A program made the position numbers and the translations under genes. A stretch of DNA of 29,753 nt. It comes from JAFARZ01 sp035651595. Its GTDB lineage: Bacteria > Actinomycetota > Actinomycetes > Streptosporangiales > Streptosporangiaceae. The notes below the pieces were generated by a model, which was not told where the DNA came from, ran no database searches, and saw only the letters and a list, made by a program, of their open reading frames with translations. Shown in pieces: positions 7,808 to 14,772 of the stretch. How positions within the stretch are numbered: the stretch's first letter is position 1; the number at the start of each line of letters is the position of its first letter. The DNA is taken from positions 1 to 29,753 of the forward strand of contig DASRFJ010000035.1 of NCBI GenBank assembly GCA_035651595.1, in the 5' to 3' direction.

Positions 7808-8959
7808 ATGACTGCACTCGCAGATGCCATCAGCACGCCCCGGCACTCGGTCTGCGCCGGCTCCCCGGCCGCCCTGCTGGCCGTGGTCCCGCACCTGCTC
7901 GGCTTCATCCCCCAATCCAGCCTCGTGATCGTGGGCACCAGCCTGCCCGGCGGACAGGTCAAGGTCACGATGCGCTACGACCTGCCCGACCCGGCCGACC
8001 CCGAACTCGCCAGCGACATCGCCAGCCACGCCACCGCCGTCCTGGCCGGCCAGCACCTGAGCACCGCGCTGGCCATCGGTTACGGTCCCGGGCACCTGGT
8101 CACCCCGCTAGCGGATGCGCTGCGCGAGGCCGCGGACCGGACCTGCATCACCCTCCAGGAAGTGCTGCGGGCCGAGGACGGCAGGTACTGGTCCTATTCC
8201 TGCACCAGCACCGCGTGCTGCCCCGCCGAAGGCACCGCGTTCGATGTCACCACCCATCCTGCCTCGGCCGCCCTGGCTTGCGGCGCGACGGTCCTGCCGG
8301 ACCGGGACGCGGTAGCGGCGGGCATCGCCCCGCTCGCCGACGCCGCCGGACCGGTGCTGGCGGCGACCCGCCGGGCAGAGCAGTACATCACCCAAGTCCA
8401 CGCCAAAGCCGGCACGGCAACGCGGCTGGGCACCGCCCGGCGCATGATCACCACCGAAGCACTGGCCGCGGTGTCCGGGATTATCAAGGCCTACCGGGAC
8501 GGCGGCAGCTACCACACCGACTACCAGCTCGCCTGGCTCACCGTCGTTCTCAAGGACCTGCGGGTCCGCGACGACGCATGGGCCCGGATGGACCCCCGGC
8601 ACAACGGCGCGCACACGCGGCTGTGGACCGACCTGGTCCGCCGCGCCTGCCCCGGCTACGTGGCACCGGCCGCATCGCTGCTGGCTTTCACCGCCTGGCA
8701 GGCGGGGAACGGGGTGCTGGCCAACGTCGCGCTGGACCGGGCACTGGCCGATGACCCGGACTACTCCATGGCCAAGCTGCTCCGGCAGGTCATCTCAGCC
8801 GGCGCCCCGCCGTCGCTGGCCAGGGTGCCGATGACCCCCGAGGAAGTCGCCGGCGCCTACGAGGACGACGACCCGGACGAGCCCGGCACCGACGACGAGG
8901 GCGATGAGGAAGAACAGGAGGAGGTCACGGAGAAGGAGCCGGCGCAGTCCGTCTCCTGA
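7808..8959 (+). CDS. DUF4192 domain protein
   Basis: A 383-aa protein matching DUF4192, a family widespread in actinobacteria and common on their mobile elements. Signature segments are the opening SPAALLAVVPHLLGFIPQSSLVIVG, then RYDLPDP, ALREAADRTCITLQEVLRAEDGRYWSY, and the C-terminal ASLLAFTAWQAGNGVLANVALDRALADDPDYSMAKLL. The last 45 residues are a strongly acidic tail. ATG 7808 is preceded by GAAGGA (7793-7798) at 9-nt spacing. It lies 35 bp after the SSB gene, and a strong hairpin follows. Molecular function is unknown; context suggests a role in element maintenance. Confidence 0.9.
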   Translation: MTALADAISTPRHSVCAGSPAALLAVVPHLLGFIPQSSLVIVGTSLPGGQVKVTMRYDLPDPADPELASDIASHATAVLAGQHLSTALAIGYGPGHLVTPLADALREAADRTCITLQEVLRAEDGRYWSYSCTSTACCPAEGTAFDVTTHPASAALACGATVLPDRDAVAAGIAPLADAAGPVLAATRRAEQYITQVHAKAGTATRLGTARRMITTEALAAVSGIIKAYRDGGSYHTDYQLAWLTVVLKDLRVRDDAWARMDPRHNGAHTRLWTDLVRRACPGYVAPAASLLAFTAWQAGNGVLANVALDRALADDPDYSMAKLLRQVISAGAPPSLARVPMTPEEVAGAYEDDDPDEPGTDDEGDEEEQEEVTEKEPAQSVS

Positions 8960-8974
8960 CCACCCGGTCACCCA

Positions 8975-9008
8975 GGCAGGGGCCGCGCATCACAGCGCGG
9001 CCCCTGCC
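8975..9008 (+). terminator. Perfect 14-bp hairpin after the DUF4192 gene
   Basis: GGCAGGGGCCGCGC (8975-8988) pairs perfectly with GCGCGGCCCCTGCC (8995-9008) around a 6-nt loop (ATCACA). No long T tract follows, which is usual for actinomycete terminators. It may reduce read-through into the DUF2786 gene. Confidence 0.75.
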
Positions 9009-9043
9009 CTTCCTGTTCCGCGACCTGATGAAGGGATTTCAGC

Positions 9044-9775
9044 ATGACGTCGGAGGACAAGCTGCTCGATCGTGTCCGCAAGCTCCTGGCCAAAGCAGAG
9101 GCGGAGGGTTGCACGCCCTCTGAGGCGGAGGCGCTCACCGCGAAGGCGGCGGAGCTGATGGCCCGGTACGGCATCGACCGGGCCATGCTGGCCGCGTCCC
9201 GGCCGGAGACCGACAAGCCGGACAGCCGGATCATCGACATCGACAACCCGTGGGCCCAGGTCCGCGCGCACCTGCTGGCCGGGCTGGCTGGCGCCCTGCG
9301 GTGCCAGGTCATCCTGCTCAGCCCCGACGGCCCGGGAGCGCGCGTGCACGTGTTCGGCTACACCTCGGACCTGGAACGGACCGACATCCTCTACACCTCG
9401 CTGCTGCTCCAGATGGCCCACGGGCTGACCGCCGCGCCGCCGCCGGCCGGGGTGCGCAGCGTCCGCGCCTGGCGGCGCAGCTGGCTGCTCGGCTTCGCCG
9501 CCGCGGTGATCGCCAGGGTCAAGGCTGCCGAGGAACGCGCGGCCGCGCACGCCGAAGCCCAAGCGCACGGCGGGACGAGCACCGCGCTGGTGCTCGCCGA
9601 CCGGTCGGTGGTGATCAGGCGGCAACTGGACCAGGCCTACCCGGTCACCCGGAAGGCCAGGATCACCTACTCGGGGAACGGCTACCGGGCCGGGTACGCC
9701 GAGGGACAGCAGGCCGACATCGGCAGCACCCGGATCAGGCCCCGCGGCGCCGCCGCCCTGCCCCGCACGCGATAG
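9044..9775 (+). CDS. DUF2786 domain protein
   Basis: A 243-aa protein. The N-terminal DUF2786 region is residues 1-50 (KLLDRVRKLLAKAEAEGCTPSEAEALTAKAAELMARYGID). It is followed by a central region (RAHLLAGLAGALRCQVILLS, then VHVFGYTSDLERTDILYTSLLLQM) and RRSWLLGFAAAVIARVKAAEE. The C-terminus, GNGYRAGYAEGQQADIG, matches the family's terminal glycine-rich segment. ATG 9044 has AAGGGA at 9030-9035 with 8-nt spacing. DUF2786 proteins are common on phages and conjugative elements, with unknown biochemistry. The gene ends facing the minus-strand operon, with a shared hairpin between. Confidence 0.9.
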   Translation: MTSEDKLLDRVRKLLAKAEAEGCTPSEAEALTAKAAELMARYGIDRAMLAASRPETDKPDSRIIDIDNPWAQVRAHLLAGLAGALRCQVILLSPDGPGARVHVFGYTSDLERTDILYTSLLLQMAHGLTAAPPPAGVRSVRAWRRSWLLGFAAAVIARVKAAEERAAAHAEAQAHGGTSTALVLADRSVVIRRQLDQAYPVTRKARITYSGNGYRAGYAEGQQADIGSTRIRPRGAAALPRTR

Positions 9776-9787
9776 CGGCAGCGCCTT

Positions 9788-9832
9788 CCGGGCGGGCGGG
9801 CCATGTGCGCGGCACCAGGTCCGCCCGCCCGG
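9788..9832. terminator. Bidirectional hairpin between convergent genes
   Basis: CCGGGCGGGCGG (9788-9799) pairs perfectly with CCGCCCGCCCGG (9821-9832) over a 21-nt loop. It sits between the stop of the DUF2786 gene (plus) and the stop of the DnaB-N-like gene (minus), so it can serve both transcripts. Confidence 0.7.
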
Positions 9833-9835
9833 CCG

Positions 9836-11062
9836 TTACAGTCGCGGGACCGGGTCGTCAGGCCCTGGCGGGACCGGCCGCCGCACAGGCAGGGACCATT
9901 GATTGCCGGCGTCCGGTGCGGTGAACTCGCGCGGCCGCAGCGCTGCCCGGGGGGTCTGCGAGCCGGGTGACCCCTCACCGGTCACCGATCCCGCCGTGCC
10001 GTGTTCCGCGATTTGCGCTGCCCGCTGCTGCCGCCACAGCGCAGTCTCGGGCAGTTCTCCTCCGGCGCTGGCCGCCAGCCCGGCTACCGGGTCCGCGACC
10101 GCGTGATACCAGCCGTTCGCCTCCGCCGCGGCGGTGTCCTCGTCGGCGACGGCGACGGCCGCTGCGTCGGCGTCAGCCCTGCTGACCGGGGTGTCCATCA
10201 GCCGCCGCAGGTAGGCCTGCGTCCAGGGGACGCCGTACCCGCCTGCATCGCGCAGCGCACGCTCGGGCAGCCACGCCGCGCGCCGCCCTAGCTGGATGAC
10301 TACCTCGCCTGGATACCACCGGCGGCCATCTCCGGCCAGGGACAGGATCGCGCCGTAGATCTCGTACCGGGCATCGGCGGTGAAACTGCCTGGCGGCAGC
10401 GACATCGCGGCCTGCGTGAACATGTTGGGGTCGGCGAGCATGCCTGCGAGGATCTTCTCTTCCAGAACTACCCTGGGTACCGGGGACACGTCCGGGATGA
10501 CCAGCTCACCGGTGGCGGTCGGTCCCCGGTCGGCGAGCCAGCGCCGCTGCTGTTCATAGCTAGTGAACATGACGTGCTCGCCGAAGCCGCGGCCGTGCAC
10601 GGCGACGATGAACCACCGCCTTCCGCCGTATCCGGCGTATCCGTGCTGGTACCAGGCGCCATCGGTGCCGCGCACGTCGGCGTCGTCGCTCCAGTCGATC
10701 CCGTCATCGGCCCGCGGGTCGGCGCGGATGTCCCGCTCGGCCTCGGGACGGTAGGCGTACCGGAGCATCCACCGGTCCCGTGCCTGGTCCTGCAGCTCGC
10801 CGTCCGCGACCTGGCGCAGCACACCGGCCTTGTCGCCCAGGCCGGCGTGTTCGAGGTCAGCAGCGATCCGCGCGTAGTCCTCATCGCGCGGCCACCGGGT
10901 GATCTTCCGGATCCGCGCATCGAGCAGCTGCCGCACCGCCAGCCGGGTGCCGTCACCTGGCCCGTGCGCCGCCGCCAGCGCGGCGGCCTGGTCCAGGATC
11001 AACGGATCCTCCAGCAGGACGCGAGTCAGCCACCACTGCTCCCCGCCCTCACCTCCGTTCAC
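9836..11062 (-). CDS. DnaB N-terminal-domain-like protein, paralogue 1
   Basis: A 408-aa protein. Residues about 200-300 resemble the DnaB helicase N-terminal domain: PRVVLEEKILAGMLADPNMF, then FTADARYEIYGAILSLAGDGRRWYPGEVVIQLGRR and YLRRLMDTPVSRADADAAAV. The first 190 residues share layout with the next gene (ARKITRWPRDEDY-type segment, GTDGAWYQHGYAGYGGRRWFIVAV). No RecA-like ATPase core or Walker motif is present. Start GTG 11062 overlaps the upstream stop as GTGA. It is the last gene of a minus-strand operon. It could be a helicase-loading or dimerisation partner of the host DnaB, or a replication regulator of the element (inference from the domain). Confidence 0.72.
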   Translation of the reverse strand: MNGGEGGEQWWLTRVLLEDPLILDQAAALAAAHGPGDGTRLAVRQLLDARIRKITRWPRDEDYARIAADLEHAGLGDKAGVLRQVADGELQDQARDRWMLRYAYRPEAERDIRADPRADDGIDWSDDADVRGTDGAWYQHGYAGYGGRRWFIVAVHGRGFGEHVMFTSYEQQRRWLADRGPTATGELVIPDVSPVPRVVLEEKILAGMLADPNMFTQAAMSLPPGSFTADARYEIYGAILSLAGDGRRWYPGEVVIQLGRRAAWLPERALRDAGGYGVPWTQAYLRRLMDTPVSRADADAAAVAVADEDTAAAEANGWYHAVADPVAGLAASAGGELPETALWRQQRAAQIAEHGTAGSVTGEGSPGSQTPRAALRPREFTAPDAGNQWSLPVRRPVPPGPDDPVPRL

Positions 11063-12234
11063 GGCCGCGGTCCCGTGATACGCATCCGCGCCGCGACCGA
11101 GTCGGGCTGGTCCAGGTAGGGCGCGGACCTGTCCATCAGGACAGCCATCCGCTGCTCATGCTCCCCCGCAATCCGCGCCGCAGATCTAGGCGCCGGCGTA
11201 ACCTGCACATCCGCCACTGCGGCCCCGGGAGCAGCGTGGCGTAGGGCCAGCTCGGCGAGCGCCAGGTCCGCGGCGGTGGGGTCGAGGGTGAGCACCGCGA
11301 GGGCATGCCGGGCCGGTGCCTCTGGCACCGGTGTGGCCGCGAGCCGTTTCAGGTAGTCCTGCGCGGCCATTCCGGCTGGCCAGCCGACCTGGTCCGCCGC
11401 CCAGCCGGGGGCACGCAGCATCCGCCGCGCCAGCTCGGCGGCTGCCTCTCGCGGCCCGGCGCGCCGGTCGCGGCTGGTTGCGGTGTGCAGCGCGGCGGCG
11501 AACTCGCGGCGGCAGTCCGCTGTCCACGGCAGCGCGGTCAGGGCCGGCCCGTCCGCGGGCAGTGCCCGGCGCTGGCGCAGCAGCCAGGCCAGCACGTGTT
11601 CCTCCAGAGTGACCCGCGGCAGGTGCTCCACCGCCGGATCAGCCAGCGGGCCCTTCCGGCCGGCCGAACGCATCCGGTCGCCGATCCAGCTGATCGCGGC
11701 GCGTTCCGCGGCGAAACCCGTCACCAGGTCACGTCCGGTCATCGTGGTCACCAGCACCGCCGGCTCAGCCGCCAATCCCGCGCCCAGGCCGAGCGCAGCG
11801 AGCTGGTACCACGACCCGTCCACGCCGAGCACCGGGTTCGCTGGCCCGGTGGTTACGGTGCCGTCAGCCAGGTGCCTGGCCAGGAGCGCCTCAGCGTCCG
11901 CGGCGGGCCGGCCGGCGTACCGGGCGGTCCACGCCTGTGCCGCCGCCCGCAGCTCCGCATCGGTGCCCGCGACCGCCTCCAGCACAACCGCGGCCTGCTC
12001 GTGCCCGGCCTTTTCCAGCCACCGCGCCGCCGCCCGGTAGTCCGCCTCGCCCGGCAGCCGCGCCGGGTCCAGGTGCCAGTGGTACTCCAGGTAGCGTCGT
12101 GCTTTCAGGCACGCGTCGCTGCTGCGCTGCCCGCCGCTGATGTACCGGGCGGCGCGGCCCATCAGCGCAGGTGCCAGGACGGCCTGGCGGGCGATCCACC
12201 CCGCGCTCCCCCTTGCCAGCTGGTCATCACTCAT
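11059..12234 (-). CDS. DnaB N-terminal-domain-like protein, paralogue 2
   Basis: A 391-aa protein with the same architecture as its neighbours. The N-terminal part contains RRYLEYHWHLDPARLPGEADYRAAARWLEKAGHEQAAVVLE (split here by description) and LGVDGSWYQLAALG. The DnaB-N-like region is near residues 205-305: LPRVTLEEHVLAWLLRQRRALP, WTADCRREFAAALHTA and DYLKRLAATPVPEAPARHAL. It lacks Walker motifs. ATG 12234 follows GGGGGAG at short spacing. Its stop overlaps the start of paralogue 1 (GTGA), so the pair is translationally coupled. The paralogues are strongly diverged, which suggests separate roles, for instance subunits of one complex. Function is unproven. Confidence 0.7.
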   Translation of the reverse strand: MSDDQLARGSAGWIARQAVLAPALMGRAARYISGGQRSSDACLKARRYLEYHWHLDPARLPGEADYRAAARWLEKAGHEQAAVVLEAVAGTDAELRAAAQAWTARYAGRPAADAEALLARHLADGTVTTGPANPVLGVDGSWYQLAALGLGAGLAAEPAVLVTTMTGRDLVTGFAAERAAISWIGDRMRSAGRKGPLADPAVEHLPRVTLEEHVLAWLLRQRRALPADGPALTALPWTADCRREFAAALHTATSRDRRAGPREAAAELARRMLRAPGWAADQVGWPAGMAAQDYLKRLAATPVPEAPARHALAVLTLDPTAADLALAELALRHAAPGAAVADVQVTPAPRSAARIAGEHEQRMAVLMDRSAPYLDQPDSVAARMRITGPRP

Positions 12235-12351
12235 TGCTCCCCCAGATGCGTTGTGTTCTTCTCGGAAAAGGGGAGAGCGGTTGACGCGGTGTTACCGCCG
12301 GAGGCGCCGGTATGCGCGGCGACGGAGCGGGACTGCCCGGTGGCGTCACAG

Positions 12352-13302
12352 TCAGCGGCGGCGTCGGCCGTGGCATGCACACGGCGCGGCGCGAGGGCGC
12401 AGCGGGCTGGCAGGCGCGGGCGAGCCCGCCGATTGCCTCTCCGCCGTGGCGGATGTGACCTCGGTGCCGGCCAGCCGCCGTACGTAGTCGCCGGCTAGCG
12501 GTGCCCGCGGCCCGCCGGGCATCTCCCGTGCCCATGACGACGCCCGCAGGCAGCACCGTCCGGTTCCGGCAGCGACCGTCGCGGCGTTCACGGTGACGCC
12601 GTGGACGTGCAGCACCCGGGCGGCGGCGAAGATCTCACCCCGCAGATCAGTGGTGAACACATAGCCGGGCAGCGCTGTGGCGACCGCGTCCAGCCCCGCG
12701 GGTACCGCAGCACCCACGCCAGGATGTGCTCCTCGCAGGCCAGCCGCGAAGCCCGGCCACCTGGCCGCCGGCGGCAGCCGACCGCGCACCCACTCCGCCG
12801 CGGCAGCCAGACTGTCCCAGCCGGTCAGCTGCTCGAAGCCCGCCCGCGTCACTGCCAGCACCGCCGAAGTCCCGTTCAACGGCGACGCCGCGGCGTGCCC
12901 GCCGGTCAGGATCCGGGCGCCGTCGATACCGCGCCGGACCGTGCCCAGTCCCAGCGTTCCGTCCCGAACTCGCGCCCGGATCTCGTCCGCGCCCAGGTAG
13001 ACGTATCCGTCGTAGCGGTGCTGCCAGCGGGACTCGTGCCGTGCCAGCAACCGCACGATGCCGACCATCGCGCGCATCAGGTCCGCGTCCCGCGCGTACC
13101 CCGCGCCCGCCGCCAGGCGGTAGTCAGCTCCCGCAGGGCAGGCGCCGCCAGCCAGCCGTTCCTCGACAGCACGCCGTGCGAGCAGCGGGCCGCCGGGCCA
13201 GCCCCGGTCAAGCACGACTGCCCGTAGTTCCCCGGCCACGCCGGGATCGCCGAGGATCATGGTGGCCACCCGGTCGGCAGGGACGACGTCGCCGGTCACC
13301 AT
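12352..13302 (-). CDS. DnaB N-terminal-domain-like protein, paralogue 3 (C-terminus possibly frameshifted)
   Basis: A 316-aa frame. It shares with the paralogues a front region (YDGYVYLGADEIRARVRDG, then a Gly/Ala segment with SAVLAVTRAGFEQL) and a DnaB-N-like back region (GVGAAVPAGLDAVATALPGYVFTTDLRGEIFAAARVLHVHG in part, then YVRRLAGTEVTSATAE). Near 12430-12450 the tail may leave frame. The alternative frame reads GGLARACQPAAPSRRAV and a Pro-rich tail, and ends at 12227, overlapping the next start (ATGAGTGA) as operon neighbours usually do. Start ATG 13302 overlaps the upstream stop by 7 bp; GTG 13299 would give the usual 4-bp overlap. No ATPase motifs. If intact as called, a 117-bp gap precedes the next gene. 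Confidence 0.65.
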   Translation of the reverse strand: MVTGDVVPADRVATMILGDPGVAGELRAVVLDRGWPGGPLLARRAVEERLAGGACPAGADYRLAAGAGYARDADLMRAMVGIVRLLARHESRWQHRYDGYVYLGADEIRARVRDGTLGLGTVRRGIDGARILTGGHAAASPLNGTSAVLAVTRAGFEQLTGWDSLAAAAEWVRGRLPPAARWPGFAAGLRGAHPGVGAAVPAGLDAVATALPGYVFTTDLRGEIFAAARVLHVHGVTVNAATVAAGTGRCCLRASSWAREMPGGPRAPLAGDYVRRLAGTEVTSATAERQSAGSPAPASPLRPRAAPCACHGRRRR

Positions 13303-13685
13303 GACGGTTCCTCGCCGGACTGCTCGCGGACGGGAGGACGGTCAGGCGCGGCCGCGGCGAGCATCTCCCTGACCGCCGCCACGCTCAGCCCGCACAACCG
13401 GGCGACCTCGGTGGTGCTGCCGATCAGCTCCCGCAGCCGGCGGACCGCCTCGCGTGCCTGCCCGGCCGGGTCACCGCACGCCTGTTCGGCGGCGGCGATG
13501 AGCCCTTCGGCTTTGCGGTGCGCCTCGTCCCGGATCCGCACGACCCGGGCGGTCGCCTCGTAGAAGTCGGTGAGCGCGGCCTCGACCTGCTGTTCCCGCA
13601 GCGCCCGTTCCGCGTCCCGCTCGGCCTTGGCCTGCTGCGCGGCGCGCAGTGCGGCCGCCCGCGAAGACGATCCCCGTCGCCCCAC
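13296..13685 (-). CDS. Coiled-coil protein with C-terminal HTH-like segment, first gene of operon
   Basis: A 129-aa protein. Residues 8-80 are Ala/Glu/Arg-rich and almost certainly helical or coiled coil (AAQQAKAERDAERALREQQ). Residues 85-112 look like a short helix-turn-helix (STTEVARLCGLSVAAVREML). GTG 13685 follows the SD GGGAGGGAG about 7 nt upstream. It leads the minus-strand run with the three DnaB-N-like genes and is the only DNA-binding candidate in it, so it could be the operon's autoregulator or an origin-binding factor (inference). I do not recognise a named family. Confidence 0.7.
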   Translation of the reverse strand: MGRRGSSSRAAALRAAQQAKAERDAERALREQQVEAALTDFYEATARVVRIRDEAHRKAEGLIAAAEQACGDPAGQAREAVRRLRELIGSTTEVARLCGLSVAAVREMLAAAAPDRPPVREQSGEEPSW

Positions 13686-13740
13686 CCTCTGCTCCCTCCC
13701 GGCACCGCACCAGGGCGGACCGCCGCAATGAGGGAGCAGC

Positions 13741-13791
13741 TAGATCACATCAGCGTGACTGATGGGGATCATTTATACTCACGGTGATCAC
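13741..13791 (-). promoter_or_regulatory. Operator/promoter region of the DnaB-N-like operon
   Basis: AT-richer patch just upstream of the operon, dense in ATCA/TGAT words. It contains an inverted repeat ATCAG-CGTGA-CTGAT (13749-13763), the palindrome GTGATCAC (13784-13791), and an AGTATAAAT segment on the minus strand near 13771-13779 that could be a -10 region. The arrangement looks like a repressor-controlled promoter, possibly for the HTH-like product of the first gene. Inferred from pattern only. Confidence 0.45.
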
Positions 13792-13796
13792 AGACT

Positions 13797-14136
13797 GTCA
13801 AGCGGCATAAGCGCCGCGCGGCCTCCCCCCAGCCAGGAACCATCCGGCAGCAGAACGAGGAGGTCAGATGACAAGACACCTCTTGCACTCAAGTGAAGAT
13901 GGGCGCGAATCGCATCTGACGCAATCTCGTGACGGCGCGCCCAGACCCGGCGCGGGATGGCGCGGGGCGACCCTTCCGGCGCGTGGGAACGCGGCCAGGA
14001 AACACGTTCCTCAACACGCGAACGCGCTGCTGGCCAGGGTCCGATCGGCTGGCGGTGCGACACTCCAGGGGTTGTCTTCCGCGTCTGATGCGATCAGCGC
14101 GCGTGGTTGCCAGGGCATGCGCGGGTCCGTGGCCAA
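13797..14136. other. Intergenic stretch, no gene supported
   Basis: About 340 bases between the DnaB-N-like operon and the merR unit. An ATG at 13868 (plus) has a good GAGGAGG SD, but its frame runs antisense through merR with no protein-like features, so it is not called. I see no repeat array here. An origin or transfer site could lie in this stretch but cannot be shown. Confidence 0.4.
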
Positions 14137-14161
14137 TCCCGCCCTGGCGCCTTGGGCGGGA
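14137..14161 (-). terminator. Terminator hairpin after the Cys-rich micro-ORF
   Basis: TCCCGCCC and GGGCGGGA (14137-14144 and 14154-14161) pair perfectly around a 9-nt loop. On the minus strand it begins 11 nt after the stop of the Cys-rich micro-ORF, implying that the merR transcript is meant to include that frame. Confidence 0.65.
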
Positions 14162-14172
14162 CCGGCGTCAGC

Positions 14173-14229
14173 TCAGCAGCAGTCGCAGCATGAGCCGCAG
14201 CATGTGTTGTCATCGCAGCATGAGCACAC
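14173..14229 (-). CDS. Cys-rich 18-residue peptide (candidate metal-binding microprotein)
   Basis: Tiny frame reading MCSCCDDNTCCGSCCDCC: 9 of 18 residues are Cys, arranged as CxCC, CC, CC and CC, like a minimal metallothionein. GTG 14229 is preceded by GGAGGTGATC (14233-14242), a perfect 10-nt match to the anti-SD of bacterial 16S rRNA, with usual spacing. A hairpin terminator follows the stop. The frame overlaps the last codons of merR in a +1 register. Two readings are possible. It may be a separate metal-binding peptide made from the merR mRNA. Alternatively, it may be the Cys-rich tail of MerR displaced by a frameshift, since several MerR proteins end in Cys clusters. The SD and terminator favour the first reading. 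Confidence 0.5.
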   Translation of the reverse strand: MCSCCDDNTCCGSCCDCC

Positions 14230-14671
14230 CTTGATCACCTCCCTCCCGGTCACGCAGGACCGGCGGGCACCAGGTGCCCGGCGCCGGATCGGGGCAGCCA
14301 GGGCCGCCCATCGCGGCCAGCATGCCGGCCAGTTCGCCGCGCAGCGCCGCGAGCCGCGCCATCTCCTGGTCGATCTCGCTGACGTGCCTGCGCAGCAGCA
14401 TCTCGGCCGGCCCGCACGGGCAGCTGCCCGTGTCGCGGACCGTCAGCAGTTCCCCGATTTCGGCCAGCCGCAGCCCGAGCCGCCGCGCACCGCGGATGAA
14501 CAGCAGCCGGTCCACGTCGGCCGGCCCGTACCGGCGGTGATCGCCCTCGGTCCGCCGTGGCGGCGGGAGCAGACCGGCCCGCTCGTAATACCGGATCGTG
14601 TCGGCACGGACCCCGGCACGCGAGGCCAGCTGGCCGACCGTCCACTGCCCGGCTCCATGATCGAGGTTCAT
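14210..14671 (-). CDS. MerR-family metal-responsive transcriptional regulator
   Basis: A 153-aa MerR-family activator. The winged HTH is at residues 10-75 (TVGQLASRAGVRADTIRYYERAGLLPPPRR, in part, then HRRYGPADVDRLLFIRGARRLG). A dimerisation helix follows (RRHVSEIDQEMARLAALRGEL). Cys84 and Cys86 (SCPC) sit just before the long helix and Cys126 and Cys135 in the following loop, as in the Cu/Zn/Cd/Pb-sensing branch, so a metal inducer is likely though not identified. ATG 14671 lies about 6 nt after the predicted -10, so the mRNA may be leaderless. The 3' end overlaps the Cys-rich micro-ORF. No efflux pump or metal resistance gene is seen nearby, which is unusual. Confidence 0.9.
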   Translation of the reverse strand: MNLDHGAGQWTVGQLASRAGVRADTIRYYERAGLLPPPRRTEGDHRRYGPADVDRLLFIRGARRLGLRLAEIGELLTVRDTGSCPCGPAEMLLRRHVSEIDQEMARLAALRGELAGMLAAMGGPGCPDPAPGTWCPPVLRDREGGDQGVLMLR

Positions 14672-14677
14672 ACCCCG

Positions 14678-14709
14678 ACGCTAAACCCTGGACCGTACTC
14701 CAGGTTCAA
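14678..14709 (-). promoter_or_regulatory. MerR-type promoter/operator with 20-bp spacer
   Basis: On the minus strand a -35-like TTGAAC (14704-14709) and a -10-like TAGCGT (14678-14683) are separated by 20 bp, the over-long spacing that MerR proteins correct. The spacer holds the dyad AACCTGGA-N6-TCCAGGGTT (14684-14706). It is almost certainly the autoregulatory site of the adjacent merR. It also lies about 65 bp upstream of the divergent relaxase gene. Confidence 0.8.
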
Positions 14710-14712
14710 GCC

Positions 14713-14772
14713 CCGATCCGCGGCCGGCAGATACGGGATCCGCGGACCGCGCGAAGCGCGGCGGAGGCCACT
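14713..14772 (+). promoter_or_regulatory. Relaxase leader with direct repeat and hairpin
   Basis: The 60 bp before the relaxase start contain a direct repeat GATCCGCGG (14715-14723 and 14737-14745) and a hairpin CCGCGC-GAA-GCGCGG (14747-14761) abutting the GGAGG SD (14763-14767). It could be a translational control hairpin or part of a transfer origin; oriT is often near a MobF gene. Neither is shown. Confidence 0.35.

Noticed and set aside
11305..12498. 397-codon plus-strand frame
   Set aside because: Antisense shadow of the second DnaB-N-like gene; composition typical of a high-GC shadow and no motif.
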